Positions 1 to 16,850 of a DNA stretch of 64,000 nucleotides are shown in pieces. Below the pieces are notes generated by a model that saw nothing but the letters and a program-made list of their open reading frames with translations, was not told where the DNA came from and did not search any database. Source of the DNA: Caprimulgus europaeus. Lineage: Eukaryota > Chordata > Aves > Caprimulgiformes > Caprimulgidae. Numbering within the stretch: position 1 is the first letter of the stretch; every line of letters begins with the position of its first letter. A program made the translations under genes and the position numbers. The stretch is from the NCBI GenBank assembly GCA_907165065.1, contig OU015543.1:7567501-7631500 (forward strand), written 5' to 3'.

Positions 1-831
1 CCCACCCTGGCCCACAGTCCCTCTGGCCACTTCTCCTCCCATTCCAGCCCTGTGTGCTGCCCTGTGACCAGCCCACCACCCTCCTGGGGCACGCTCATCC
101 CCATGAGAGCTCCATAACTGCTTGCACATCCCAACCCATCCCATTCCCTGGCCAGCTCTATGGCACAGCTCAGGCACTGTTTCTTACTGCATCAAACCAA
201 CAAAGAGCCCTTGGGGACAGAGGCAGTCCCACCGACACTGGAACCTGGCCCTGGCTTCCAGTAACGTTTCTGACATGCTGGATCCCTTCCCTGTAGCAAG
301 TCAACTCACACTGATATAAGAGGGTATTAAAGTTTGGCTGTGGGTTCGTAAAAGGAGGCAATATGCCAGAGCCACCTTCCTCTTCCATCCTTGTCCTTGT
401 AATGGACTCAGAATGTTAATTAATAACTAATTGCTAATATTTTGCATGTCTCTAATATCTCAATAAGGAGCCTCAAAGTGCTTTGCAGATGCTGGATATG
501 ATCACCTGCTTTGGGAGTGCAGAAATCGCAGCCCAGAGATGTTTCAGGAACTTGCTGATGATCCAAGCCTAGATCAGCAACTGCCCCAAGTCCTGAATCC
601 CTGTTCCAAACACCGACCCACACTGCCTGTCCTTCCACACCACTGGACTGCCTCCCAGACTGCAGCCTTTTATAAAACCCTCCCAGCCAAGCTGTCTAGA
701 AGTCAGCCTTGCAGGGGCCCAAGGCAGGGAAACAAATAGTTAAACAATATACTGATAGGCTGATGAGCTCATCAGAGCTGGGATACGCTCTATTGTTTAT
801 TAGATTCTTAAGAGAGCCCAGTAGACAACAT

Positions 832-901
832 CCAGAGGGACGTGAGGCTGGGAGTGAGCCTGGCTTAGGAGAGTGGGACCTTCTGCTGCATCCTGTCCCA
901 T
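832..901 (+). repeat. Copy 1 of a 70-bp imperfect direct repeat
   Basis: Begins CCAGAGGGACGTGAGGCTGG and runs without gaps against 2801-2870 at roughly four-fifths identity. It is not CR1 or LTR sequence that I recognise. It may be part of an older dispersed repeat or a local duplication. Confidence 0.5.
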
Positions 902-2800
902 CATCACAGGAGTGGACAATCATCCCTCACCACCCACCATGTAAGTAGGATGGATTTCCATGGGTTTGGCTCTGGGGGTGGTAGAAAAGGAGAGGGGATA
1001 TTGCATGACAAAGCTGGGGGTCATCCTCTCGCTGAACCCTTAAAAGGGGCTTGCAGATGTTACTTGCTCAGCAAGACCCTGTGCGTGTTGCTGGGTCTGT
1101 CTAAACTCTGGACTATGCTGGAAAGCTGCTCCCAAGGGATGCAGGTGGCTTGGCCCAACCCGGCTCCGCTACACCAGCAAAAGGGCACTGGCTCCATCTC
1201 AATTTACATCCGAGATCTGCCGGGTCTTTTAGGCAATGTGAAATCACCTGACATGTTGCCTTATTTCTCCTACTGAGAGCTGAGCTAGCCAGTCTGCAGG
1301 GACAGCTGCCCACATGTCCACTGCCAGTCCCCTTCTTACTCAGAGGTGAGCAGGAGCGTGGGGACAGGAGGAGCAAGGATGGGGCTGTACCACTCATGCC
1401 TGGCACCAACACAAGTTTCTCTGTCTTCTCGCAAAGCAGAGCCCGCTCAGCCCAGAAGGATCCTGCCCTCTTGGGGCTGACACACAGAAAGCTGGCTACT
1501 ACTAGCTGCTCTTTCTGTGTCCACAGAAGCCAGGGGCTGGATTCCTCCGTGGTACATTCAAGGGATATTTAGAGCAACTGGTCACCTCACATCCCAGAGT
1601 GCGTGGCTACCTGCCGGTGACAGCTGAGACGACAGCATGGTGAGTGGGCTTTTGGCACTCGGCCCCTTCCCAAGAGATTCCCTGCACTGACACTTGACAA
1701 GGAACAGGGTGCTGCGTTCCATCACCACCTCCCCGTGTGCAGATCCCCTGAGGCAGGTGTGTGGCTGTGGGGCTGCTATTTGTGGGACAGCTGAGGGCAG
1801 GGAAGGTCCCTCACCTCCACCAGGAAGCAGCCCACCAGTCCCCAGTGTACTTGGTTTCTTGGGGACCTCGGGCATGCTGGCTCACTGAAGATACATCTCA
1901 CTCCTCTTCAGTTTGAACTTGATTGCTAACCACTCTCAATGCAATTTGGCCAATGTTATGCATCAAACAAAAAGTTTCTGCACAGTGCATGCATGCACAT
2001 GTATGTCAGTGCAGCAACCTCCTTTCCCACCCCACAGTCACATATGGGCCTCTAGAGCAGCTAACTCCTCCCAGCAAACGGATCCATGACTGTCATTTGG
2101 TGGGTCCTCTATTGAGGTTAAACAGCAAGACTGACTAAAGAGTCAGGCTGAGATACTCCAGAGCAGTAGGAAAAGCCATGCCCAAAAAACACCTCTGAGT
2201 TTTCTTCCATTCCCCAACATGACTGTCTCCTCACAGCTAGGACTCACCAGTGAGGACTTTGCTGCCCACCCATTGGGGTGGCAGGCAGGATACATCTGGC
2301 TGAAGGACAAATGAACCCTTTTGGTCTTACCTCAAGACTTTGCAGAGCACCTGATGCTGCCATTTAGCAGAGGACCACCCCAAGACATCTGGAGGCCACA
2401 GAAACCCCAGAGAGCCATGGGGCAGTGGGGAGGGTCTGGGGGTCCCCCTCTGTGGGATAGACAGGGGCTTTGGTGGGGCAGAATCTGCATCTCAGATGAC
2501 CAGGTCAAGGGACAGGTAGGGGAAGTGTGTGCACATCCATGTTCGGGTGACCCACCCAACTGCTCCATAGCGCTGGACCTGCCATTCACCTCAACTTGGT
2601 GGTGGTACTGGTGCCAAGCAGATGAGAGCTCACTTGTTTTGTCTGCTTGGGGATGGCTGGCAAGGTCCGAGACCTCAGGAAAAGCTCATCCAGGCCTGGC
2701 TTTACTTCCCCACAGCATAAACCAGGACAAGCCACATCCATGGACTGCAGAGCTCAATTTGTGTTTTCCTTAAAATATTCTTTTTCACCACAGTTCATTC

Positions 2801-2870
2801 CCAGAGGGATGTGGGGCTGGAGGTGAACCTGGATTAGGAGAGCAAGAGCTCCTGCTGTTGCCTGTCCCCC
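2801..2870 (+). repeat. Copy 2 of a 70-bp imperfect direct repeat
   Basis: Begins CCAGAGGGATGTGGGGCTGG and matches 832-901 in the same orientation, about 2 kb away, without indels. See copy 1. Confidence 0.5.
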
Positions 2871-3323
2871 CTCTGGTGGGTGGGGAGCTTTTTTCAGGGA
2901 GGTGGCTTGACAGGGGAGAGGAACATAAAAAATATATCCATAAACTTCTGGCAGTTGGTTTGCAAAATCCTTACCTTTTCCCAGTGATTTGTGTGGTAGA
3001 ACACAGGGCAGAGCATCTAAAATCCTGTGCTCTCCCCCTGAGAGCTGCTGCTGCTAGGGGTCGGTGGGTGAGGAATCCTCTCCACAGTTAGAAACGGCTG
3101 AGGAACCTGAGGCAGATTCCTTGGGTGCTCTGCTCAGTCCAAAGCTCTCTCCTGAGCACCACCATGTAATGTCTCCAGGGTCCAGGAGGTGCCCAAATGT
3201 GTGCTGTGCTGCTTTGGCATTGGGGTCCAACACAGGTGGGTCCTAGTGGATCTCACAGCTCAGAAACCAAATAAAAGCACACAAAGTACTGAAAGATCAA
3301 AGGGAGGAGAAATAGTATCACAT

Positions 3324-3998
3324 GAGGCTCTGTGGAAAAGGATCTGGGTGTGCTGGTGGACAGCAGGTTGGCCATGAGCCAGCAGTGTGTCCTTGTGGCC
3401 AAGGACAAGAGTGTCCTGGGGTGCACTAAAGAGAGCATGGCCAGCAGGTCGAGGGAGGTTCTCCTCCCCCTCTACTCTGCCCTGGTGAGGCCACATCTGG
3501 AGTATTGTGTCCAGTTCTGGGCTCCTCTGTTCAAGAGCGTCAAGGAACTTCTAGAGAGAGTCCAGTGGAGGCCAAAAAGATGATAAGAGGCCTGGAGCAT
3601 CTTTCTTACGAGGAGAGGCTGAGAGAGTTGGGACTCTTCAGCCTGGAGAAGAGCAGACTGAGAGGGGATCTGATCAATGTCTATAAATATCTGAAATGGG
3701 GGCTGGCAAATGGATGGGGCCGGGCTCTTTCTCCTGGTGCCCGGTGACAGGATAAGGGGCAATGGGCACAAACTGGAACACCAGAAGTTCCAGACAAACT
3801 TAAGGAAAAAATTCTTTACTGTGAGGATGCCAGAGCCCTGGGACAGGCTGCCCAGAGAGGGTGTGGAGTCTCCATCTCTGGAGGTGTTCAAAACCAACCT
3901 GGACACTTTCCTGTGCAACCTGTTGTAGGGTACCTGATTTGGCGGGGGGACTGGATGATCGCCTGAGGTCACTTCCAACCCCACCATTCTGGGATTCC
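3324..3998 (+). mobile_element. CR1 LINE fragment, 5'-truncated, sense on +
   Basis: Broken frames read the conserved C-terminal part of the CR1 reverse-transcriptase protein (peptides such as [16 protein letters not shown] and [13 protein letters not shown]). They are followed by the usual CR1 3' region (a stretch reading PWDRLPREG, then a VFKTNLD-like segment) and a 3' end at CATTCTGGGATTCC. Frameshifts between 3580 and 3720 show it is dead. It closely resembles the CR1 copy at 49772-50870 in the opposite orientation and probably belongs to the same subfamily. The 5' boundary is approximate. Confidence 0.93.
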
Positions 3999-8127
<4,129 letters not shown>

Positions 8128-10713
8128 AGACAGCCCAGGACCTTCCTGGGAAGGCTCCCCTCCCTTCTACTCACTTGTGTTTGTTAGGCATAAAAAGAAA
8201 TGTGTTCTTTTACTCTCCTAGAGGATTTCAACCTACTAAGTCTCTTCCCTACAGGTGAAACTCTCTGTACCAGTCTCCAGTGTGAAAATGAACTTTGTAT
8301 TCCACCCATGTAATCCCAGAAAAAAAAGGAGCAGGATTTTGCAGCTGAGCCCAATCAGGCAGGTCTGAGCTCTCTGCCTCACCCTCCTGTCCAGTGAGCA
8401 ACTAAATGTCACGTATTGGGAACAGCAAAGTTCCTCTGTATGCGATGCAATTATGCATTATGTGATGCAAAACTTCCTGTCTGAAAGATACGCCAGCAGA
8501 GCCAACCAGCTAGAGTGTGAGTAAAGCCAGCTGTGATCATTGCCAACTGAAAACTGTAGCTTGGATGTAGGAACTGGGAGGCCAGAGATGATTCATCCAG
8601 AGTCAGTGGAGAGGAGAAGCAACAGGCAGAGGATGCCCACTTGGAACTCCCGCTCAGGGGGCAGCTGCAGTCAGAAGAGCAGAAAAAAGTCAGGACTCAT
8701 GAGGAAGAAATCATGGAGAAATATGGAAAGCATCACCAGGTCCAGGCTGGCTCCAGCCTGCAGATCTGGTCACAGACAGGCATCCTAAAGCTACACAGTC
8801 TGGCGAAGGCATCCGGAAATGGTCCCTGCTGCAAACAGCTCTGCTCTGATACACTGCCTAGAAGGATGTGACAGGAGGACTAGAAGAACCAAATGGCTTA
8901 TGGAAAGGCAGCAGGGGTCTTGTACTCCATGTCTCATGACCAAGGATAAGGAGACAGTTAATGAAATGTTATTATGACAAGAAGTCACTGAGACCAAGTG
9001 TCTAATGGGATTCCAGACTGGTCGTTTATAACAAGAATATTCTATTTAATTAAAGTAAAAATTTCCCAAAGGAATTTCATATTGCTGTTCTGGTTTCATG
9101 TGTGTTGTTTTGTGCCTGCTGGTAGAGAGGGAAGGCTGGGTGATAAGGTGTTTGGGATAGATCCATGTATTTGTGTGGCATCCAGGTGCCACCATGCAGG
9201 GAGGCTCACTCAGGACACGGGACCAGGAAGAGTGGGGCTGGTGTTGCAGGCTGGTTTGAGTGGTGGCCGTGTGCCCTGGGTAAGGTTCTCAGGTCTGAAT
9301 ATGTGCTCAATATACACCTCTGTTGAGGTGGCATGGGAAAGTACCTGACAAGAGGATAGAGCCTGCCCAGGTGAGTGTAAAGGCAGCAGCCTAGGGATCA
9401 GCAAAGCTTGCTGAGAAGAGGAGGGGGGATTTATCAGGTGGATCGTACCATTTACTGCCCAGGTCTGTAGGGAGACTGTGAGGTAAAGGGAGAGAAATGT
9501 CAGCTGAAGGGAAAGCTGGATTAACAGCACAAAGATCAACATGAAGATAGAAGTCCAGCAACTGAGTGGGGAATCTCCACTTCGTTGCACAGGGTATAAA
9601 TGACTGATTACTGCCAGGGATTTGGGTGGATTTTGCATTTCTGCATTCAATGCAAAGAGCTCCCAGCACTGGGAATGCATCATTCTCCTGAAGTGAGAGA
9701 GGCTGAAATGGAACAACTTAGGGAAATAGAGATGCAGGGTGTCCTGGAGGCTGTTCTCAAGGGTTTCGCTAGAAGTTGACATAAAATGCATGTCCTACTG
9801 TGGCCCAGTAAAATTCCGAAGGGCTTCTGGAAAGTGAAATCACACCTCTGTGTTGTGGGAGCAGTGAACTTCTACATCCCACTGACACATGAGAGTGCAT
9901 CCCACTGCAGAGGGAGGGGGTATCTGTGGGTTTAAAATGGGTTTATGGACAACAGATCAAAATTAGATGGCAGAAGCAACATAGCAGGATGTGTCCTCTA
10001 ACTTTTGTAACACAACAGTAGTGAACACTGGAGAAGTCCCTGGAGAGCAAGACAGCAGAAAGGTCTGTGCCCACGTGCTCCTGCCACTGCTGGAGACAGC
10101 ACTGGGCTGGAAGGACCTTTGATCTGATCATAGGGCACTTCACTTCTTTGGGTCAATCCCATGGACCCACAAAGCACTGTTTGACTGCTCCCCAGTATTC
10201 CTCTCTATTTCCACCAAAGCATGTTTAAGTCCTGGTGTGATGCTTTGGATCAGACCAAAGAAAAACATGTTTTAAGAAGATATCAGGTTATCCAACAAAC
10301 ACAATTATGTCCAGCTCTCACTAAAGCAAGCTTCGATGTGATCTGCCAGCTTCCCTTGTTCTATAAAAAGAACAGGAAATACATTATAAAATTCATTATC
10401 TCTGAAGAGCAGTTCAAAGTGGAAATGTTTCTCCTGCATCTCAAAGGTCAGGCCCAGCAAAAACGCCCAGCAGGCTCTGCTGCCTGATGACACCCTGGTA
10501 CAGGCACCTGCAACCGCTTCTACATTCCTGGGCTTTAGAAAAGTTACACCTGCCCAAAGACACTGCAAACCCATGTCACAGACCTCTCCCCAAGGATGTT
10601 AAATTGTGTTTTATCTCACTTCACATTCACTGGATTCACCCCTGGTGCCATCTGCAGCTTTCTGCAGCTCCTGCTGGGAATTCACTAACACTAACCCCAC
10701 ATCCTACAGCAGT
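8128..10713. other. PIRT 3' UTR and intergenic DNA
   Basis: Immediately after the PIRT stop is presumably 3' UTR of unknown length. Beyond it I see no recognisable gene. A 193-codon open frame on the minus strand (9210-9791) resembles no known protein. Confidence 0.4.
9049..9054 (+). terminator. Possible PIRT polyadenylation signal (ATTAAA)
   Basis: ATTAAA lies about 920 bases after the PIRT stop codon. I saw no canonical AATAAA between the stop and this point. A short AT-rich stretch surrounds it. Weak evidence without transcript data. Confidence 0.2.
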
Positions 10714-11225
10714 GTAGGGGAAAGGGATCTGGGAGTCCTGGTGAACAGCAGGATGACCATGAGCCAGCACTGTGCCCTTGTGGCCAGGAAGGCCAATGGC
10801 ATCCTGGGGTGCATTAGAAGGGCTGTGGTTAGTAGGTCAAGAGAGGTTCTTCTTCCCCTCTACTCTGCCCTGTTGAGGCCACATCTGGAATATTGTGTCC
10901 AATTCTGGGCCCCACAGTTCAAGAAGGACAGGGAACTGCTTGAGAGAGTCCAGCACAGAGCCACCAAGATGATGAAGGGAGTGGAGCATCTCCCTTATGA
11001 GGAAGGAGGGAGCTGGGCCTCTTTAGCTTGGAGGAGAGGAGACTGAGGGGTGACCTTATTAATGTTTATAAATATATGAAGGGTGAGTGTCAGGTGGATG
11101 GAGCCAGGCTCTTCTCAGTGATGTCCAATGATAGGACAAGGGGCAGTGGGTGTAAACTGGAACACAGGAGGTTCCACTTAAACTTGAAAAGAAACTTCTT
11201 TACTGTGAGGTTGACAGAGCACTGG
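10714..11225 (+). mobile_element. CR1 LINE fragment, truncated at both ends
   Basis: Contains the same reverse-transcriptase C-terminal block as the other CR1 copies ([31 protein letters not shown]). A frameshift near 11000 is followed by [13 protein letters not shown] and a VRLTEHW stretch. It stops abruptly near 11225 before the usual 3' tail, so the 3' end is missing or was deleted. Subfamily looks different from the 3324 copy. Confidence 0.92.
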
Positions 11226-12213
11226 GTATTCATTTAATTAGGAGGTTCTTTTGAGGCTTGTGAGCCTCAAAGTTCAAGCTATCTAGTTTAAAATCCACCC
11301 CTGGCTTGCTCAACTCGTTTTGTCCCAGCGATGGCCTTTCCAGCACATGTCACTCTGCAGTTACAAGGCTCCACAAAGGGAGGTGGAGAAATTCAGCTCC
11401 TCCAACCCATTCTTGCCCTCACAGGCTCTTACAAGGGGATGTTGCACTATTTGCAGCCCTGCCATGGCTCAGCAGCCCCAGATGGAGTCTGCACTCACCT
11501 GGGGAGGGAGGACCCAAATACTTGCTGGTATATCTGTGTCACTTCTCTGATTGCAAGGAGAATCCCTTCCAGCTGAACTGCATCGCACAGTAATACAGCA
11601 GCACACAACTCTGTAGTGCACGCACACAAGCTGGTAAGGCTCAGCCTCTCCTAGATCAACGGCAGTGATTCCCTGGTGAGGCTCTCCTGGTGATGGTTGA
11701 TCTCTAGAGGGAAGGAGCAGAGCCCTGGAGAGGGTCTGTGGGAGGAGGTGCCTTCTGCCTGTCTGCCCTGCCAAGCCTTGGTACGAGGCATCCCTCTGCA
11801 GCTGAAAGATGGACTGTGGTTGCCTGTAGCTCCTGTGGTGCCCACAGAGGGGATGGCTGCTCCAGACTGTCTCATGGTGCTGCACCATCAACAGAATCTC
11901 CTAGACAGCTCTTGTAGATAGCCAGTTTGCAGCACTTCTCCCATGATACATGGCCTGGAAAAACTTGCTCAGTTTTAAAGAAAAATCTTTGGCACCATTC
12001 CTAAAACTGCCAGATTCAGCTGTCATCCTCCAAGGACTCAGATTTGATAGACTGGCATTGTTGCGATAAGAGGGGGTAATATTAAAATATTTTCTGAAGA
12101 AAACCTGACATACTGCTTGGAGAGAGCCTCAGCCAGTGTGGGTGGCTATGGGTTAGAGGGGCAGGGGCAACAGTACAGTTTATCAAGGAAAGAGCTGTCA
12201 GTGGAGCTGTGTC

Positions 12214-12258
12214 CTACTATCTATCAAGCTGTCTGCCTATCTATCTACCTATCTAGCC
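12214..12258. repeat. Imperfect (TATC)n microsatellite
   Basis: Interrupted CTAT/CTATC units repeat from the TACTATCTATC start through CTATCTATCTACCTATCTAG. Low-complexity tract only. Confidence 0.75.
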
Positions 12259-15238
12259 GTATACCCTCCCCACACAGCTAAAATTTTATTTTAAGCCCTG
12301 AAGAGTTAAGACAGAATGATGCTGATGGTTTCAGCCCATGCTTGCCAGCCCTAGAGGCATGTTCTGCAGTTGCCTGCAGCATCACCCACCACTGGGACAC
12401 AGTTTTTCCTCCCTCTATGTATGGAGAGCAGGTTGGCTCATGCCAGAGGAAGGAGAAAGATCTTCCCCTCCTCTGCTCTTTCCTTCTCACCTCTTGCAAA
12501 GAATCTATCTGCATCTCTGATTCTGGGAAAAGCCTTTGGAGGAGCTCTCTCCCAGGCTTGTCTCCTGCCCAGCCTGCTGTCTGTCATCTCTCAATTGAAG
12601 GAATTATTTCTTTGGAAAGTCCTTTTGTTTCCTTTCTCCTGACAAAGTATAAAGCCAAGCACAGGTATGGGAAAGACAAACTATTTGCAGAACTAAAAGT
12701 AGCTCAGAAAGTCCCTGGTGAGTGCAGGTAACAAAAACAGTGGTTCAAGCCACCAAGACTGACCCTTGACAAGATACAAAACAAGGAGGAGAGGAAAGAG
12801 ATGGGAGCTTGTGTCTTCCACACTTGATTACGTGCTTGAAGCATTAAGCCTGGGGATTTAAGGGAAGATGCAGCTCTGGACTATGTCCTGACTGATTGGG
12901 GAGGGGCCAAAGGACTCAGAAGGCCATCCCATGTGTCTGTGTATGTGTGTTCTCATGGGATAGTCAGTATTTTGGAAAAGGGTCTCCAGGTTAAACACCT
13001 GGGGGGAAGCTCCTCAGGTCTGTGGGCTCTTGATGTGGGGCTGAGACCAAGAGAGACCAACAGCCCCAGACCTGATGGTGGCACATCATGAGGAAAACTT
13101 AGGACAGCAGGCTGGGCTCCCCACATGATTTTACTGGCTCCAAGGGCAGTATGAGCCATATATCCCAAGTGGTGCATAATCAACAGCCTCCTCTGCTCTG
13201 CTGGGAGGATCAGCAGCTGCTGCTGAGCCGGGTCCTGCAGGTAATTGAGAGGCAGGTCACCAGGCTTGCCCTGCTCATGCCACTGACACTGCCTGGCACT
13301 GCCTCTGCTACAGCAAACGTTGGTGGCATCTCCACCTGAGGGACCAAGACACTGGACCCTTGATGTGGGGCTCACCCAAGTGATGGACCCTTATGGCTCC
13401 CAGTTGAAATCCTTGCTGGGAGAAGCTGCAGCCCCTCTCTCTGCCCAGTGATGACAGTTGACTCTGGCTTTGGCTAGTGTTTCCAGCCCTCATTTACTGC
13501 ATGGCTGACCCCCTCTGCTTGGTGAAGGTAGGTCAAAGGTCTGCTGTTTTTTCTGACTGCTGTGGATGCTTCCTCAGCCCTGGCTGGATCTGCAGTTTGG
13601 GTGTGTGGGGTGTTGAATGTGGGGTCTGTTCTGCACTCCACCTGTCCCCATGCCTGGACTTGATGCTTAGGGTCTCACACTGGGCTGGTGTGCCCATGGG
13701 TTACACTGAGTTTTGCACAGTGCCTGGGGTTGGGATAAGCCAGCAACTCTCCTTCCAGCTCTACTTGACTTCCATCCCTGAATGCAGCTTTAATCTGGGT
13801 CTTTGAATTCCAGCAGAGGGAAGGGGTGGCTGGACACCATAGGCCAGTATAACCAGCACCTCCAGCGTATTCCTCAGCTGTACCAACCTCGGCTTCACAC
13901 ATCTGCAGTGCTGTGCATGGCCGATTGCATCAGGTCAGTGGAGGAGCAGGCAGATAAGCTGACCCCAGGGCACTGCTGCTGCTCATCAGCCCTTCATCTG
14001 CTCATGGTGATGGCCTGCTGAATCTGCTGCAATGGTTTTCCAGTGGTGCCTGCCAGCATGGGCGGATGCTGCCGTGCAGCTCAGACCCCAGCACTGCTGC
14101 TGTCCCGCTGCAGGCACACAGCTCTCATGGACAAGATTGCACAGGAGCACCTCCAGCTGCGGCCACTCCAAGCGAGCATTTGCAGATCCTGCAGAAAAGC
14201 TTCTGACATCCATGTACCCACCAAAGCTACGTGCCAGCCAGAGCTCAATGATGTTCACAGCACAAAGTTAGGCAGGGGGTGCTTGACCCCCTCTGCACCA
14301 TGGTCAGGGTGGGCTGAGCTCTACCACAGGGATGTGAAGGGTCTTGCAAAGTGTAGGAGATTCTCTCAGCAGAGGGGAATGTGTACTAACCCACCACATA
14401 CTGGGATGCTTTGAAGTGCTCTCCGTGGGATGCTTTCCAGAGAATCAGCATCACCAACCACGGTTCAGCAAGGAAGGAGCAGCCTTTCCTGATTCAGTAT
14501 TGTTCCTCTCCAGCCATGATGACTGGGCTCCTTTCCCAGATGTATGAAGAGGTACAATCACTCAGTGTCCATCAATCAGTGTCTTTTAGGGGCAGGGAGA
14601 GGGGTGCCATTCCTCCCAGGGAGATGTCTTGAGAGTGCAAAATAAATTGTTCTGAGCTTTCATTTGGTCAAGGAAGCTCTTCCTTTAGCCAGACTTGGGA
14701 GAAGAGCACTTGGAGAGCAGCTTCGCTCTTGCAGCCATGAGTCCCACAGCTGAAACCCAATCCCAAAAAGCTCCAACCGTGCATGGAGCTGCTGGCTCTT
14801 GAAGGAAACCTTTCCTTCAGGAAAAGGAGGGAAGTTTGCACAGTCCACAGGAGGGAATTTGCACAGTCCTGCCAAAGCTGAGCTCATCCACAGCCCCCAC
14901 ATTTATGGCAGCTTGAGCCATTCATCACCACAGGCACAGCCAGCACTGAGTTGTGGAGCTGTGCCTAGAGATCACGGTGCATGAACAGCCCCTGGGTCAA
15001 TCAGTCAAGCAGCAGTGTGCTGCCCATCTGTTTTCTCCTTATTCTCAGGTAGATATTCCATAAAAGCTCAACACATGCTACAAGGAGTTACTCAGGTTTC
15101 ACTACAGGACAAGCTTCTTGAAGGATTCTCCTTGGGTTTGTCACCACATGCTGCAGTAAAATAAATATTGACTGACCCACTACCCAAAGATTTTGTCAGA
15201 CCACTTCCATTGGCCTGCTCAAATTCTTGCTGCTCCCA

Positions 15239-15283
15239 ACTAATATATAACTTTTATAACTATTTATAATATATAACTTTGCA
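15239..15283. repeat. AT-rich patch with repeated TATATAACTTT
   Basis: TAATATATAACTTTTATAAC is followed 30 bases later by a second ATATATAACTTT. It is an isolated low-complexity AT island in otherwise GC-moderate intergenic DNA. Confidence 0.6.
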
Positions 15284-16532
15284 GGAAGCTGGATCAGGTT
15301 GGGAGAGAAGACCATGGGGCTGTGTTGGGCAGCCCCTCTGCCATGTGCCTGCCATTTGTCAGATGAACAGATGAGTGGCAGGCAGGAGCATGGTGAATTT
15401 TAGCACCTGGGGTTCCCTGGGCAGCAGAGGAAAAATTCAGACAAGATGAGTAATGTCCCCTGTTCCCTCCAGCCATCACCCCACCCATGGCAGAGCAGTG
15501 GTGGGACTGCAGGGATGGCAGACAGTCCCTGCGTGCCCTGGGTTTGTCAAGGAGATGGGGGAGAACACTTCTGGTGTGACCCCCGGCATCCCCTGGATCT
15601 AAGGCCATCTCCAGCAGTTACCTGCAGCTGGGCACTGCTTCAGTCCCTGCTGATGATCTTGTGCTAAACAGTCCTGTCTCAAGCTTTGGCATCTCTGAAT
15701 GAGCAAGAGATGAGGCAGGCAGCTACCAGCCCATGGGCTCTGCAGTGCTCCTGTCTTTGTCTGGCTTTCCCAGAGCCAAGGGACCCTCCACCTACCTAAG
15801 ACTCCCTGTTTGCCCAGCACACAAAGACCAGACAGGCAGAACAGAAAAGATGTGTCCTGTGTCACACAGCAACCTGGGAGCAGAAAGCAGCAGTCCTGGA
15901 TCCCAGAAAGCAATGCTGGCAGCTCAGAGACAAGCCAGGAGCTCTGGGAAATTCTGCCTTATTCGGTGTTTCATCACTGACCTGCTTGGTTCCCATTTTT
16001 TGAATGGATGATGACACAGGCTGTCTGATTTCTTGCTTTCCAGTAAGACCTGCTTTTTGGATGTGTTCCAAGGGAGATATATTTTTGACACTCTGTGCAA
16101 ATTTCTCTACCTCAGTTTACCTATAAAGAGAGTGGGATGCTTCCAGGCTATCACTGAGATGTCACAACTGGTGTCCTGCAGACTTTGCTGGGATCCTTGC
16201 TTGGCAGATGCTGTCCAAACATGAGGCACCCTCAGCTCTCAAATCAAAGCAGTGTAGCCTGTCTGCAGGCTGGGTCAGGACCAGGCTTGCACCTTTCAGG
16301 CAGGCTGGGTGTGATACATCTACAGCCAGACCAGTCACAGGGTATCCCAGCGGTGGGTCCCTTCCCTGGAGGACTCACACATATTATGAAGAGAAACGCA
16401 CCCTTGGGGATCTGCTGCAGGACAGGCAGAGGCAGGGTGATGGCTGGGCCATGAAATGGTTAAAGTAGTATCGTGTGCTCCCTCTTGATTGTTCTGCAAG
16501 GTGTGTTGTGACATTTGTACTTCCTCCTGGCA

Positions 16533-16622
16533 GCCGGTGAGCAGAGGCAGCAGCAAGAGATTGTGGGGATGCTGCCAGCCTATCCACCCCCACCCTGAGG
16601 GTCTCTGCTGGGGAGCTCCACC
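16533..16622 (+). other. TMEM238L: Possible 5' UTR segment before TMEM238L
   Basis: A pyrimidine-rich stretch ending TTCCTCCTGGCAG at about 16533 is an acceptable splice acceptor upstream of the TMEM238L start codon, so the coding exon may begin here. It could equally be unspliced promoter/5' UTR sequence. Confidence 0.3.
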
Positions 16623-16850
16623 ATGATCTTCTTCAAGCTCATCGGCCGCTGTGCTGTGATACTGCTCCTGGCTGTGCTGTGCGATGTGGTGGGGCTGATC
16701 ATCCTTTTCCTGGGAATTTTTGCTCCTCTAAGCTCTTGGGACTTCTTTGTTTACTTGGGAGCTCTGCTGCTTGCCTTCAGCCTCATCTTCTGGATGTTCT
16801 GGTACACGCTCAACATAGAGGTTCCCTTCAGGGAGCTAGGTTTTAACTAG
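16623..16850 (+). CDS. TMEM238L: Transmembrane protein 238-like, two-helix membrane protein
   Basis: A 75-residue single-exon frame in a good Kozak context (CCACCATGA). It is mostly two hydrophobic segments, about residues 9-33 ([20 protein letters not shown]) and 40-62 ([20 protein letters not shown]). The pattern matches the TMEM238 family: GRC at the start, LLLAV..DV.G in helix 1, a short loop with D-F, then Y.GALL...SL..W..WYT.NIE. The C-terminus is short (FRELGFN), unlike the long tail of TMEM238, which with the neighbouring PIRT points to the TMEM238L paralogue. The family has no established molecular function that I know of. It is small enough to be missed by gene predictors. The conserved D in the first helix (DVVG) is unusual in a membrane segment. 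Confidence 0.85.
   Translation: MIFFKLIGRCAVILLLAVLCDVVGLIILFLGIFAPLSSWDFFVYLGALLLAFSLIFWMFWYTLNIEVPFRELGFN

Larger units (their letters stand above)
1..3323. other. Intergenic DNA, no gene recognised
   Basis: No open reading frame here resembles a known family, and all are short and overlapping on both strands. The only internal structure I see is a diverged 70-bp sequence at 832-901 that recurs at 2801-2870 (listed separately). Distal exons of a flanking gene could be hidden here but I cannot identify any. Confidence 0.5.
11226..16532. other. Intergenic DNA, no gene recognised
   Basis: Contains only a short TATC-rich microsatellite (12214-12258) and an AT-rich patch (15239-15283). No open frame resembles a known protein. 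The proximal promoter of TMEM238L should lie in or near the last few hundred bases. Confidence 0.4.

Noticed and set aside
9210..9791. 193-codon open frame on the minus strand downstream of PIRT
   Set aside because: No family resemblance; chance frame.
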